Position numbers and translations under genes: made by a program | Source of the DNA: Cercis canadensis | Lineage: Eukaryota; Streptophyta; Magnoliopsida; Fabales; Fabaceae | Assembly (NCBI GenBank): GCA_003255065.1 | Contig: QAOA01008121.1 | Coordinates: forward strand, 598,504-662,503 | DNA length: 64,000 nucleotides | Reading direction: 5' to 3' | The notes under the pieces: generated by a model | Database searches by the model: none | What the model was told of the DNA's origin: nothing | The model's input: only the letters and a program-made list of their open reading frames with translations | In this document: piece after piece, positions 12,791-23,076 of the stretch | Numbering within the stretch: position 1 is the stretch's first letter | How the letters are laid out: each line of letters starts with the position of its first letter

Positions 12791-14907
12791 AAAGGATTTG
12801 CCATTCCCTAATATGAAATGCATATGGTGGAAAAAGAAAGACAAGGGTATAATATCCGAGAGCCTGTATTATATGTAATGATATACATCATTAACCATTA
12901 CTTTCCGCTGATATTTGAATGTGGGGAAGAAACTTGTTAACCTCAGACGGGAGAAGAAGCCAAGATTCTCTGCTCATCGGAGTTAAAAATTCAAAATTTG
13001 GAAGGTCATGCTGAAGTTTTCACCACTTTAACTGCTGCAATATCAGAGTTCCCTTCATCTGCATGCTGCCTGTTTTACTAGATTTAACATCATGTGTCTC
13101 TTTGCTGGATTTTGTTGTTAGCAGTCATCGTAGGTGATATGAGGCTGAATTCCGCCATAGAATTTGTAGCAAGAGTCAAGTGTTTATTGGTGTTGAGTAC
13201 TAATCAAGAATGGTGTCACAATTTTGCCCAGATGTGAATAGATGAGAGAAAAAGAGATACCTTACCCTTTACAAAGTCAATAAAATTTTGTATCGGCAAT
13301 TTCTGTATCCTCTCCTAGCTTCTATAAAATTTTACTCTCCAATTAACGATAAATTTAACAAGCACTACTTCTTAACTTTCAGATTCTGCAAATTGATACA
13401 TGCTAATCGAGACTGTGTTGAGGATTGTCTTTTGCAAATGTTACATTCAAGTATTTAGTGAATCATCTTATTGATGATATGAAGAAAAAAAGGCTGGGTC
13501 GAAAAGCTAAAACGTATAACATACTGGTATATATGTTAAGGGACACAGAATGATTTCAATGGGGCGTATTTTGGTATAGGTAAATGTTTGAAAAAGGTTT
13601 CTGCTTACAGAGAAGGGAAGCAGCAAGAGGACCAAATTATCTCTCCAGAAATTGTCTCTTTAGAAATGGGTAGTAGAAAACTGATAACTAGAAGAAGGAC
13701 GTGGTTCTGCTGCTGTCCAATTATTATCTGAATATGGTGAGAAAAGAAGTTAGAAAGATATCTGGATATAGCGGAGAACATGCATTATATGCGCGGTGTA
13801 CAATTTTAACCATAACTTTTCGCTGGTATTTACATGTGGAAATGGAACTTTTTATTTATACACCTTGGAAGGGAAAAGTTATATAATCAAGATTTTGAAC
13901 GTAGGGGTTGGAGCTTTCGCTTCTTACTAGCTGCAACATCAATTTGCAAGAAATATCAATGGTCCTTCATTAGCCCAGCGTCTTTTACATTAGAATAATA
14001 CATCTTCTGGCTATATGTCGTTATTTGATGGTTATCATCACTGTTGTAACTTGTGAGTCTGACATTCTACCAGAATTCACCAAACTTAAATTAATTTTGA
14101 TCATACAAAGCATGGTGTCCTATCTTTGCCCAACTGTAAATAACAAATGCAAGAAAATAAGAAAATTCTGCCTTTGTTCTTTGGGTTGATTGTTGTTAAT
14201 TGCAGCGATTTTAGAGTTCGAGGGTTGGAACTCGGAAGAAGACGCTGGGATAGTAAATTGCAGCCTTGTGTGATCTTGCTTGAGGTGCCACCTCTCAAAG
14301 AGGATCATACATAACCCTAGACACTATTTGCGCGTCAAGGAAATGAAGTGCAGGAGGAAAAGAGACAGGGTTTAATGGGGAAGAGTGGAAAACGATGCGT
14401 ATAAAATGAGATTATGAACAAGCCAAGGGTTCAGAGTCTAGTTACTTCCTAGCTAGCAAGTAGCAACGATTAATTATCAACTACTACAACTTATACAATT
14501 TGCAAACCGGGAATGAAGTCCCATTGTGCTGTTTCAATAGGTGAAACAATGCCTTAATCATAGAGATTATTTTCCACCATCAAGCACTCAGCCAATCATA
14601 GACCAACAATGTCAAAGGATTTAGCACAGTAATATAACTTATATTTTTCTTGCATAGATAAAGAAAAATTCATGAGGGAAACAAAACACTAGAAAATTCA
14701 ACATAATTCTTCTCTTTTTGGCAGCACTAGATATTAATATTAACAAGTCAGGGTTCATCCATTCATATTATTGAAATTGAAAAAGAAAAGGTTCATTCGC
14801 TGACGGCTAAACCAACTAGGAAACAGTAACTCATATTGGAGAAAAAGAGATGCTCAAAATTAGAAAGAATAGAAGACCTTGAGCCTCAGCACTCAGCAGT
14901 GAGCAAT
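12791..14907. other. Downstream flank of the PPR gene
   Basis: 12791-13260 is the 3' flank of the PPR gene, 13440-14160 is a decayed copy of the PPR 3' end plus that flank, and 14160-14907 is AT-rich with no supported feature. The minus-strand frames around 14101-14308 look fortuitous. Confidence 0.65.
13440..14160 (+). pseudogene. Truncated, decayed duplicate of the PPR gene 3' end
   Basis: The segment aligns collinearly with 12530-13260. TTGATGATATGAAG, CATATAACATACTGGT-like, ATTTCAATGGGGCGTATTTT and GAGGCCCAAATT-like blocks recur with substitutions, and the similarity continues past the parental stop into the flank (ATTATATG...TTAACCAT...ACTTT-CGCTG, then ATGGTGTC...TTTGCCCA). The copy has no start, about the last 85 codons at most, frameshifting indels and in-frame stops, so it cannot encode a PPR protein. 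It is a tandem partial gene duplication, not a retrocopy, since non-coding flank is included and no poly(A) is seen. Confidence 0.75.
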
Positions 14908-15606
14908 TTAGAGCAGTTTGAGCAGGTCCTCAGCGCCACTGAATGTAAATGCACCACCTTCCTCCAAATTCAAGACCTTGACAACACCATCTTCAGCCAA
15001 AAGCGCATATCGCCTGGACCTCACTCCCAACCCAACAGGCTTATCCGTTAAATCGAGCTCGGCCCCAATTGCCTTGGTGAATGTCAGGTTCCCGTCAGAC
15101 AACAAAAGCACCTCGTCGTTGACCTTCAAGTTATCTTTCCAGGCCTTCATGACGAAGGCGTCGTTGACCGAAATGCAGGCGATAGTGTCGACCCCTTTGG
15201 ATTTGAGTTCTGCGGATTTTTCAACGAAGCCGGGGACGTGCTTCTGGGAACAGGTGGGGGTGAAGGCGCCTGGGACAGCGAAGAATATGGCCTTCTTCCC
15301 CTTTGTGAGGTCGGAAACGGTGGTGGTCCGGACCTCGCCAGCGGCGTCGAGGTAGGAGAAGGTGGCTTCTGGTAGCTTGTCGCCGACGGAGATGGTGGCG
15401 GAAATGGTTGATTTGGTGGAATTAGTTGAGAATTTTAGGGATTTAGGATGACGGGGATTGAATTTGAGGGAAGAAGGGGTGAGAGAGAATTTTGAAGAAA
15501 GGGATGAGGAGATTGTTTTAGGCGGAAAGAGAGATGCAGTGGCGGTGGTGGAAGTGGCGGCGACAGTGGATGAGAGGAGCCTGGAGAATGTGAAAGAGGT
15601 GGCCAT
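14908..15606 (-). CDS. PRXIIE: Peroxiredoxin-2E, chloroplastic (type II peroxiredoxin)
   Basis: Atypical thiol peroxidase that reduces H2O2, alkyl hydroperoxides and peroxynitrite in the plastid stroma using glutaredoxin or thioredoxin as electron donor. The gene has a single exon, as I recall for Arabidopsis PRXIIE, and gives 232 aa. The start is the ATG at 15606 ([13 protein letters not shown]); an in-frame ATG 21 codons upstream is less likely because the Ser/Thr-rich transit peptide then begins later than usual. Residues 1 to about 70 form the transit peptide. The core contains [17 protein letters not shown] with the peroxidatic Cys119 and the resolving Cys144 in [12 protein letters not shown], the 25-residue spacing of type II enzymes. 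The C-terminus [19 protein letters not shown] is also diagnostic. A G-box lies about 200 bp upstream. Confidence 0.96.
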   Translation of the reverse strand: MATSFTFSRLLSSTVAATSTTATASLFPPKTISSSLSSKFSLTPSSLKFNPRHPKSLKFSTNSTKSTISATISVGDKLPEATFSYLDAAGEVRTTTVSDLTKGKKAIFFAVPGAFTPTCSQKHVPGFVEKSAELKSKGVDTIACISVNDAFVMKAWKDNLKVNDEVLLLSDGNLTFTKAIGAELDLTDKPVGLGVRSRRYALLAEDGVVKVLNLEEGGAFTFSGAEDLLKLL

Positions 15607-15800
15607 CGAATTGAAGACGAGAGAGTATGAGAGTGAGCAAGGAGAAAAGCTGGAATTGAAAGGAATCAAGGTGAATGGTTTGGGTTTCTCTTTGATCCTC
15701 GCCTCGCTCTCTTCTCTTCTCTTTTTGGGTAATGGGTGTTTTTTGGCTTTAGGATTTTATTAGGTTGGACGGACCAAACGAGATAGAGACAGAGAAATGT

Positions 15801-15806
15801 CACGTG
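15801..15806. promoter_or_regulatory. G-box (CACGTG) upstream of PRXIIE
   Basis: Perfect palindromic CACGTG within GTCACGTGAGCC, about 195 bp before the PRXIIE start codon on its promoter side. G-boxes bind bZIP and bHLH factors in light and stress responses, plausible for a plastid antioxidant enzyme. Function is inferred only from the motif. Confidence 0.4.
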
Positions 15807-16550
15807 AGCCGAGAATCAAAGCTATTACCTAATAGGAAAATAAACAATTTATGGGCATTCTCAGGTACCCCTTGGGTATAACATACCCCCCCCTTTGAGT
15901 TGGACACACGTGATGCTTCTTACCTTAAAGAATCAGATCTTGGTCCTTCACTTACGAAGCCAGCAAACCGAAAGGACATGCATGAGAGATTCTTATCTAA
16001 AACCCCTTGCTCAATTCAAATTTTGTAAAACCTTCCCTACACATAGGCTGACAGTCTACCTGCTCTGCAGCCATCCAGCTATTTTGGCGCTATTCTGGGC
16101 ACCAAGGTGATGAAATACCCTATCTTTCAAGAGCCGACACTGATAAACTTCTTTTAGATCCGAACCGGTAATTTTTTAAAAAAATTGTACCATAACCCAG
16201 TAGTTTAATGCAGTTATTATAGTTTTAGAATTTAATTACATAATTAAAATAANTTATTTGAATAATATAATTTTAAAAAAAATTAGAAAAATAAAATTAA
16301 TCTGAATATTGCAAGTTCTATCTCGTGAGTCCTACAGCATATCCCAACAGCACACGCCTTCATATACGTGGCGCCTCCGTACTTGTCCTGGCCTCCCTTG
16401 CGTGTGTCAGCCGATTGCTCAAGCTCAAGGATCTTAACCTCAATATTTATGTTCCACTTGCTCTTCAGCTCCTTGTCACTTGTGGCAAGACTCCTCCGGT
16501 TACACATGCTCCCTCTAAACCAGTTAAGTGCTCACTAATGCTTCTAGCTT

Positions 16551-16551
16551 C

Positions 16552-16586
<35 letters not shown>
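16551..16586. repeat. (TC)n(TA)n microsatellite
   Basis: A run of TC dinucleotides passes directly into a run of TA dinucleotides inside the outer foldback. Simple-sequence repeat with no coding meaning. Confidence 0.9.
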
Positions 16587-17026
16587 AAACCCTTACCCTT
16601 TCCCCCAAAACCATCATTTTTGTGTTTATGCTAATATATATATTCAAGAGTGTCTCAGTTTTTTCAATTCATGAGAATTCCAAAGGTACTCCATGTTGCT
16701 CTACATTAATTCATCCACTCCTAATAAAATTTGAACATAAAACCCAATAAGTAACTCATTACTCAATACTCAATCATTGAAGTGTCCTTAATTAATTAAA
16801 TAAACATATCTCTCTTTATGAGTAACTAATTACATAGCATTTTTCAGCTTACAAAAAAATTAGTTAACTAAACATATCTCTCTTTTCCCTCTCTTTTGTG
16901 CTAATAAGTAGCTAATATAGACCTAGTGTAATAGTACGATAAATATCAACTTGTGAACCAGAGATTTATAGTTGCTGTTTTGGAGCAGGAAAGTTACTGT
17001 TTTTGGCATTTTACAACTCTTTTCTG

Positions 17027-17866
17027 GGCACTTTGACCCTAATAATGTAGTATAGAAACTTATTTACAAAAATAATATATTTTAAAAGTTATTTGCCGAA
17101 ATAATGTAGTTTTAAAATATTCAAAATTAAAAAAAAAAATATTACTGGCAGGTGCGGAGCCCACCGGACACTCGCGGCGCATCGTGACCGGACACGCCGT
17201 AGGCCCCATGGTTTGTCCCTACTTATCATTACCGCTGATAGTTGAGCATTTTATTGTTCGAAGTTACGATTTTTATCACCGTATGCAATCAAATTTAAAA
17301 GTTAAAATAAAGAGAGAAAGAAATACAAGTAAAAATGGGTAGACTCAAGTGTTTTCTTCGGCAATGATCATGAATGTCTCTGTTTCTTGCCTGAATAAGA
17401 GAAAATACAAGTTGGGTATCTCAAAAAGTTTATTCTTTAACTATTGCTATTGGGTTTTGGGTTGGTTCAACTCTTCTTTTGAGAACTTTGCAGGCATATA
17501 TAAACTAAAAATAGAAGCTTGGAAGCAGAAATGCACCGAGACATTTTGAGGTTTTGAGCTTGAGGAAGTGTTTGGGGATGCTTTGCTTGTTATTAATGGA
17601 ACTTCGACCAGAGAAAGGCAGAGAGAGAAAAGAATAAGAGGAATTGATTATGGTTGGTCAGACAAGAAAATGGTCAATTATTAGCGGTATTGAGAAGTGG
17701 GTACGTGCCATGGGGCCCACGGTGTGTCCGATGGGTCCCGCACCTGCCAGTAATTTTTTTTTTAATTTCAAATATTTTAAAATTACATTATTTCGGTAAA
17801 TAACTTTCAAAGTACACTACTTCTGTAAATAAGTTTTTACACTGCATTATTGGGGTCAAAATGTCC
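17027..17866. mobile_element. Inner foldback element with terminal inverted repeats over 180 bp
   Basis: The left end GGCACTTTGACCCTAATAAT corresponds to the complement of the right end, which reads CATTATTGGGGTCAAAATGTCC. Pairing continues through CTTATTTAC, AGTTATTT-CCGAAATAATGTA, a poly(A) run, ACTGGCAGGTGCGG and on to the GGCCCCATGG block, giving arms of about 180-230 bp. The 9-bp flanks TCTTTTCTG and TTTTTTCTC agree at seven positions, suggestive of a Mutator-type 9-bp target-site duplication but not conclusive. The 400-bp centre has no recognised coding content. Confidence 0.65.
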
Positions 17867-18728
17867 TTTTTTCTCTCATCCTTTTTCACTTATGTCGTTG
17901 TTTTGTTTTTCAAGTACGGTATATATGGATGTTGCTTAGGACACGCAATCGGCTGACACACGCAAGGGAGGCTATGACAAATACAGAGACGCCACGTGTA
18001 CGAGGGTGTGTGCTGTTGGGACGCGCCACAAGGCCCACGGTTGTCCGATGGGGCCCGCAACATCCAAATCAATTTTTAATTTTTTTTTTAAACTATATTA
18101 TCTAGGTAAACATGTTTTAAACTACTCTAGTTGTGTAATTAAGTTCTGAAAGTACAATAACTAGGTCAAAGTGCCTCATAACCCAATCAAATATAAAATT
18201 TATATGTTATTTTAGTACATAGAGAGTATAGCTTAAGATTCTGTTGGTTAACTCTGAAAGATTCACTAGCACTACGGAACAAAAGATGAGACACTGCTCA
18301 TAAGGATACATTACTCAAAGAATTAGGGTTGAAAAAAAAAATTTCTTTGGGAGGGGTAAGTTGCGACACTCTGTAAGTGCCACAATTCACCGTATTGTGG
18401 CCTTTTTCAAGTGCCACAATTTCCCTTCCAATTCTAGAAGAGTGTCACAATTTTAATAAATAGTGTTGTAATTTATCATTTTGCGACACTCTCTGTGTCG
18501 AAATATCAAATTACAATATTCTATAACAAAACAAAAAAATATTAAAAAAATACAAAACTATCACTATGAAAATTATTTCAAATGTGTCGTATTGATAGAA
18601 TTAAAAATAAAAAAACATTATTTAAGTCTTTGATCCGTAATATCAAGGTAAAAACTAGTTTGCAAGTCATGACTCATGAATGACAGTAAAGCTGAAGTTT
18701 TTCTTGCTCGTGTCTGAATACGCAATTA

Positions 18729-19114
18729 AGGGTATGTTTGATTTCAATTTTTAAAAACTGTTTTTTGTTTTTGAAAAAAATAAAACAAAAAAACTTATTT
18801 GATAAGGTTATTTTTGTTTACATGTTTTGAAAACTTATTCTCCAAATATTGTTCTAAAAACAAGAAAACAAAAATAAAATAGAGTTGTTTTTGTTCCCAA
18901 AATAAGTAAAAAGCGGATAATAAGTTGTTTTTATTAATGACACAATGGTAATTATAAAGTTTTTTGTTATTTGCTATTTAAAAATTGTTTTCAAAACAGT
19001 TTATAAAACATTTTTTTTATATTTTTATTTTACAGAACAATTTTTAAACATAATTTTTCAAAAATAATTTTTAAAAATAAATAAAAAAAACAAAAACAAA
19101 ATCAAACACACTCT
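18729..19114. mobile_element. MITE-like element next to the GIR-like gene
   Basis: The ends GGGTATGTTTGATTT and AAATCAAACACACTCT are inverted repeats (one or two mismatches). The interior is a low-complexity alternation of TTTTTGTTTT and AAAAACAAAA blocks that also pair with each other. hAT-like MITEs of plants commonly end with such GTGTTTGR words. It lies about 25 bp beyond the stop codon of the GIR-like gene, so probably within its 3' UTR. No clear target-site duplication. Confidence 0.5.
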
Positions 19115-19138
19115 AAATTTCACAAAATATCTCAGCAG

Positions 19139-19486
19139 CTAGCGTGGCTTCTTGGCGTTATCTTGGTTAAGGAAGTGAAGCAGCACGGCACTGTTGCACT
19201 TGGGGCATTTTGGATGCACCTGATCTGAATCTGATAGCATAACGTACATAAGGCAATGAGGACAACCCACAAGAAGCATAGCCCTTGTTGCATTTTCATG
19301 CACACTCGTGATCTCTTCGGCCTCAGACCACACACTTGAATCCTCAATCGTCATATCTGATGAGTACGACGATATTGAAGATGTCGAAATCTCTGGCGAC
19401 TCAGCTAATGATGTGTTGCCCTCAATTGCTGATGTTTGGTATACCTGCACCCTCAATTTCAACCTTGGACGCCTTTCCTTTTTCAC
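19139..19486 (-). CDS. GIR-like (GL2-interacting repressor) small Cys-rich protein, start unresolved
   Basis: GIR1/GIR2-type proteins are short adaptors that recruit TOPLESS co-repressors to transcription factors such as GLABRA2. The family's C-terminal block is clear here: VGCPHCLMYVMLSDSDQVHP followed by KCPKCNSAVLLHFL, with two CxxC pairs that could bind zinc, ending in KKPR and a stop at 19139-19141. The N-terminal PRLKLRVQV occupies the place of the family's EAR motif (LxLxL) but is imperfect (LKLRV). The open frame is 115 codons; its first codon is GTG at 19484-19486, directly preceded by an in-frame TGA, and the first in-frame ATG is about 43 codons in. The true N-terminus therefore probably lies in an upstream exon joined at an AG just before 19486, or the allele is damaged. 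Ser-rich middle region. Confidence 0.6.
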   Translation of the reverse strand: MKKERRPRLKLRVQVYQTSAIEGNTSLAESPEISTSSISSYSSDMTIEDSSVWSEAEEITSVHENATRAMLLVGCPHCLMYVMLSDSDQVHPKCPKCNSAVLLHFLNQDNAKKPR

Positions 19487-19750
19487 TCAACCCACACCAA
19501 ACCTTAATTTCACAACTAATATTCTCCTTTATCTGTCGCTCTGATTGTAACAGAACCAGCTTATTTTAATTTTGTTTACGTTAATAAGCATATAAATTCA
19601 ATGTCAGAGAGCAGTAACATAGACATAGACTAATTGAATTAATTAGCGTACGTACCTTGTAAAAAAATAAAATCACAGGACTAGCGATAACCGATACATA
19701 TACATACAGCAATGGTTGTGTTGTTGTTTGTGATGATCCAGCAAAACCCA

Positions 19751-19757
19751 TTATATA
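19751..19757 (-). promoter_or_regulatory. Possible TATA box for the GIR-like gene
   Basis: TATATAA on the minus strand about 265 bp upstream of the open frame. An ATG follows at once and begins an open stretch running to a consensus AAG|GTACGT donor near 19655, but joining it to the GIR frame would be out of phase. The assignment is tentative. Confidence 0.3.
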
Positions 19758-21185
19758 GTGGATTTGAAGACAGGAACGCTGAGAGATAGCTAAAGATAGA
19801 GGTGGATTGATTGCACTTAAATGCCAAATTTAATTATGTGCAGCTAGCCCTTCAACTCATTGATTGCTAGCTAAAATTGCATGCTCATCAGCATCTTTTA
19901 AATTGAACTATTAAGCTTAAACTAAAATAGCTCAAGTCTCGTTTAGGTATTGAACGAAGTAGAACATCGAGTCATACAAAATGGCAATATATCCTCCGGT
20001 TCAACTAACTATGTATTTATTTATAGGGATTTTGATATTACATATATATATATATATATATGTTATATTATATTAATGTGATAAATATACGTAATTTTTA
20101 TATTTTATTAAATATAAAATTAATTTATTTGATTTTTTTAAACAAACTTAAACATAATTAATTTATACATATATTATTCACATATTAATTATTTTTATAT
20201 AATATAACATATAATATATAACATAAATATTAAAAATATTTTAAAAAATTCTATTTATTTATTGAGTAAAATTTTATTTTAATTTTTAATTTTTTTTATG
20301 GTATACGTTCTATGTTTTGTTCCCTGTGAATGTATGGTAAAAAAAAAAATCCTCATACAATAACAGTATTACAAGTTGAAATGACACGGAAACCGTCTTA
20401 GTTTCACTCCTAGAATAGTGTAGGAGGTGGCGACTTCCTATAAGGGTCGAGTCATCCATGGCTGTTTCGTCATTGAGCATGGGTGGAGTAAGATAGATTT
20501 TCTTATCCCCAAAGCATTAAAATAATTTCTTTACGAAATAATCAAACAATGAAACAAAAGACACCTCACCTCATATGATATATTTTCATCGGAGAAGAAT
20601 TATAGAAAAAAAAAATTAAGAAAATAATCCTTTTAGCTTGGATTAGGAGAAGATTCTTAAACGTAAAGAATATCCGCTTCACAATTGAAAAAGACAGAGG
20701 CCAGCTGGAGCTGTTGGTGTTGGTCCACATCTATAGACCTAAGCCCGTACATTTGTATTTTAAACGGGTTTAAGCTGTGGGCCGAAACAATATGATACGA
20801 GGATAAATAAAATAAAATTCACAGAAGAAGAAGAATATTGAGCACACAACACACTATCGTTAATGGCATTTTCGTTGTGCTCCTATCTGCTTTGGCAAAA
20901 GATGTAACTATCTTACTGTGATTTTGTCCTGAACCAATTCATAAGACTGCCGCCTGATGTTGGAACCTACCCTTTATAAGAATATGACTTGTGTTTCCAC
21001 GCTGGTTGTTTTCTAATTCTTTGTATTTCCCTAGTCTTGCTCTTGCACTCTTTCTTTTTCCAGGTAAGATGTTGATTTGAATTGCGAAAATATAAGTTGA
21101 TGTTGAAGAAGTCTCTGGTTTCGTCATTTTCTTTCTCTATTAAAGACTAAACAAGATAGAAGTGAGGCATGAGTTATCACGCACG

Positions 21186-21202
21186 CTGCCATGTTTTCTT
21201 CT
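21186..21202. repeat. Target-site duplication, left copy, of the SINE
   Basis: CTGCCATGTTTTCTTCT, identical over 17 bp to 21385-21401 on the other side of the element. Confidence 0.9.
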
Positions 21203-21384
21203 TTTTTTTTGGTTACCCACCGGTGTCCGGGCTTCGCCCGACTAATCTGGTTTCGAGCCGGGAAGGACCACAAGGGCGGTAAAGCTCTCCCAACAGACGC
21301 AGCTGCATTCCCAAGGGCTCTAACCCGAGACCCTTGGTTAAGCTAGAACAGCCCCTTACCAGCTGATCTACACGCTTGTTGGTA
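21203..21384 (-). mobile_element. tRNA-derived SINE retrotransposon
   Basis: Read on the minus strand the element starts with a tRNA-like head: an A-box-like GTAGATCAGCTGGTAAGG, then a B-box-like GGTCTCGGGTTAGAGCCC. A tRNA-unrelated GC-rich body follows and it ends in a short poly(A) tail (the T run at 21203-21211 on the plus strand). A perfect 17-bp target-site duplication flanks it. Such elements are transcribed by RNA polymerase III and mobilised by LINE reverse transcriptase. The perfect duplication implies a fairly recent insertion. It encodes no protein. Confidence 0.88.
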
Positions 21385-21401
21385 CTGCCATGTTTTCTTC
21401 T
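21385..21401. repeat. Target-site duplication, right copy, of the SINE
   Basis: Second copy of the 17-bp CTGCCATGTTTTCTTCT block. Confidence 0.9.
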
Positions 21402-22937
21402 AATTGAGTAGTATTTTTAGAGTTCAAACTTCAAAGCATGCAAAGTGCCATGTCATGCGCACTTTGAAAACGCCCCCCCCCATAAACTACCATCCTCGGA
21501 AAAAAACATAGTTTTCTTTACGTTGTTTTGTATAACAAAAATATAAGTCTGGCAGTGCCCATAGATTGTGACCCCCAAGTAAGATTTGTATATTTTGGAA
21601 TAAGAATCACAATATTCTCAACAATGAGACAATATTAAATTGATTAAATGTTTATACATTTTTCAGTGTTGAGAGTCAACTCTTACTAATGAAGTCACCA
21701 TCCACCCCTTCAAAATATGATTAAATTGAATTACATAAAGAACAACCGCTTATTCTTACTCTTATTGAAAAAGTAATTAAAATATTAAAATCTTGAAACT
21801 CTTGATTATCCTGAAGTTCTATTGCCTATTTTATTTTATTCATCATGATCAGACCTCCCTTGCTAATAGTTCAATTGAAAATTATGATTAATGTTATTAT
21901 TAAATAAAATAATTAACAAGGTTGTTATTTCTTCTTTTTTCAAAAACAAAAGGTTGTCATTTTTTCGCCTATCCAAACTCATGTCGTCTTTATTTGAATT
22001 ATAGTTTTTGCAAAATATTCTGCACTATACGTACACATAAAAAAAAAGATTAAATAAATATAAATATAGCTTCTTCTTAACTTATTTACGGTTAAGCAAA
22101 AATCGAATTTCGTAGAGCTAATAATAATTATTATTTGCACTCGAAACTAGTGTGCTCTTTTTCCTTTTTAGCCAATCATGTCATTAACTCTTTTAGTTTG
22201 AGATTTTGTACCGATCGAAATCTTAACTTTTTTAAAAGAGCACTAAATTACTTGGGCTTTGTTTTCTTAATTATATTAATATCTTGTTCGTTTAATTATA
22301 CATTGGGCTTTATAAATTATATTTACACTGGTGATGTGAAATTTTATCTCTTGAGATATATTATTGAAACGTCTTTTATATATGAACCCAAAGAATCATT
22401 GCATTGTAAAGGGAAGAAAAAAAAAATTAAATAAGCGGTGAAGGGTGAGGTGATGATAAATAAGAAAGTTACTATGCAGATGAGTACTCCAATCCTTGGC
22501 TCTAAAGCTACGCGAAGAGATCTTCGCAAATCATCATTTTTTAAGAGTTAAATGACATGAGAAAAGATGTAAAATACATGGTTGTTTCTTGTAATGCGTT
22601 TACATATATTTTTTAATATCACCTCTTTATAACATTAGCGGATACATCTCTATTAGTTTAGGGATTTTTCAATTTTTAAAAATATTTATTGTTTAAATTT
22701 CATTCCTAATATAGCACATAGAAATTATAGTTATAACTATTTAATGATATAAAAAATCTGTATGATAATAAAATGGAAAATAAATCTAAAGTATTTACGT
22801 TTCATGTATAAATTCCATTTCACCTTTTATTTTAACAAAATACTTTTTTTTTTTTTGGTGTAAAGAAAAACTTGGCCTTCCTTTCTTTCTTGGCTGTTGA
22901 AATTTCACCAAACCTTGAAAGTTGGACGAATGCTTTC

Positions 22938-23076
22938 CAAACATGCGTGCATCTATCAAACCAGCAAAAAATAGTCAGAGTTGTACTCGCGCCGAAAGCA
23001 ACCCNCAAACATGCGTGCGTGCATCTACCAAACCAGCAAAAAATAGTCAGAGTTGTACTCGCGCCGAAAGCAACCC
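22938..23076. repeat. Direct duplication across the N at 23005
   Basis: 22938-23004 and 23006-23076 are near-identical (one has GTGCATCTATC, the other GTGCGTGCATCTACC) and meet at a single N. This looks like two allelic contig ends placed side by side, not a biological repeat. Confidence 0.8.

Larger units (their letters stand above)
16185..18175. mobile_element. Outer foldback of a nested inverted-repeat structure
   Basis: The left arm (about 16185-16425) and right arm (about 17935-18175) are reverse complements: CCTCCCTTGCGTGTGTCAGC at 16395-16414 matches the complement of the same block at 17952-17971, and CCCAACAGCACAC (16343) matches GTGTGCTGTTGGG (about 18008). Outside these GC-rich blocks the AT-rich arms also correspond. 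The right end reads GGTCAAAGTGCC, the same terminal word as the inner element (17027-17866). No coding capacity is evident. I infer an older element interrupted by a later related one. Confidence 0.6.
15807..19138. other. Repeat-rich spacer between PRXIIE and the GIR-like gene
   Basis: No gene is supported. The stretch holds a 2-kb nested foldback (16185-18175), a (TC)n(TA)n microsatellite (about 16551-16586), a short cluster of repeated GTGCCACAAT / TGCGACACTCT words (18358-18500) and a MITE-like element (18729-19114). One N is at 16253. Confidence 0.65.

Noticed and set aside
12880..13300. Possible second exon for the PPR gene
   Set aside because: The PPR frame ends cleanly at 12790 at the family's usual length and the following DNA has many stops.
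14918..15355. 145-codon plus-strand open frame opposite PRXIIE
   Set aside because: Antisense shadow of the GC-rich peroxiredoxin coding region.
16325..16750. 141-codon frame near 16.5 kb
   Set aside because: Runs through foldback arm and (TC)n(TA)n microsatellite; not coding.
21310..21384. tRNA-like sequence on the minus strand
   Set aside because: A and B boxes are recognisable but there is no acceptor stem or full cloverleaf; it is the head of a SINE.
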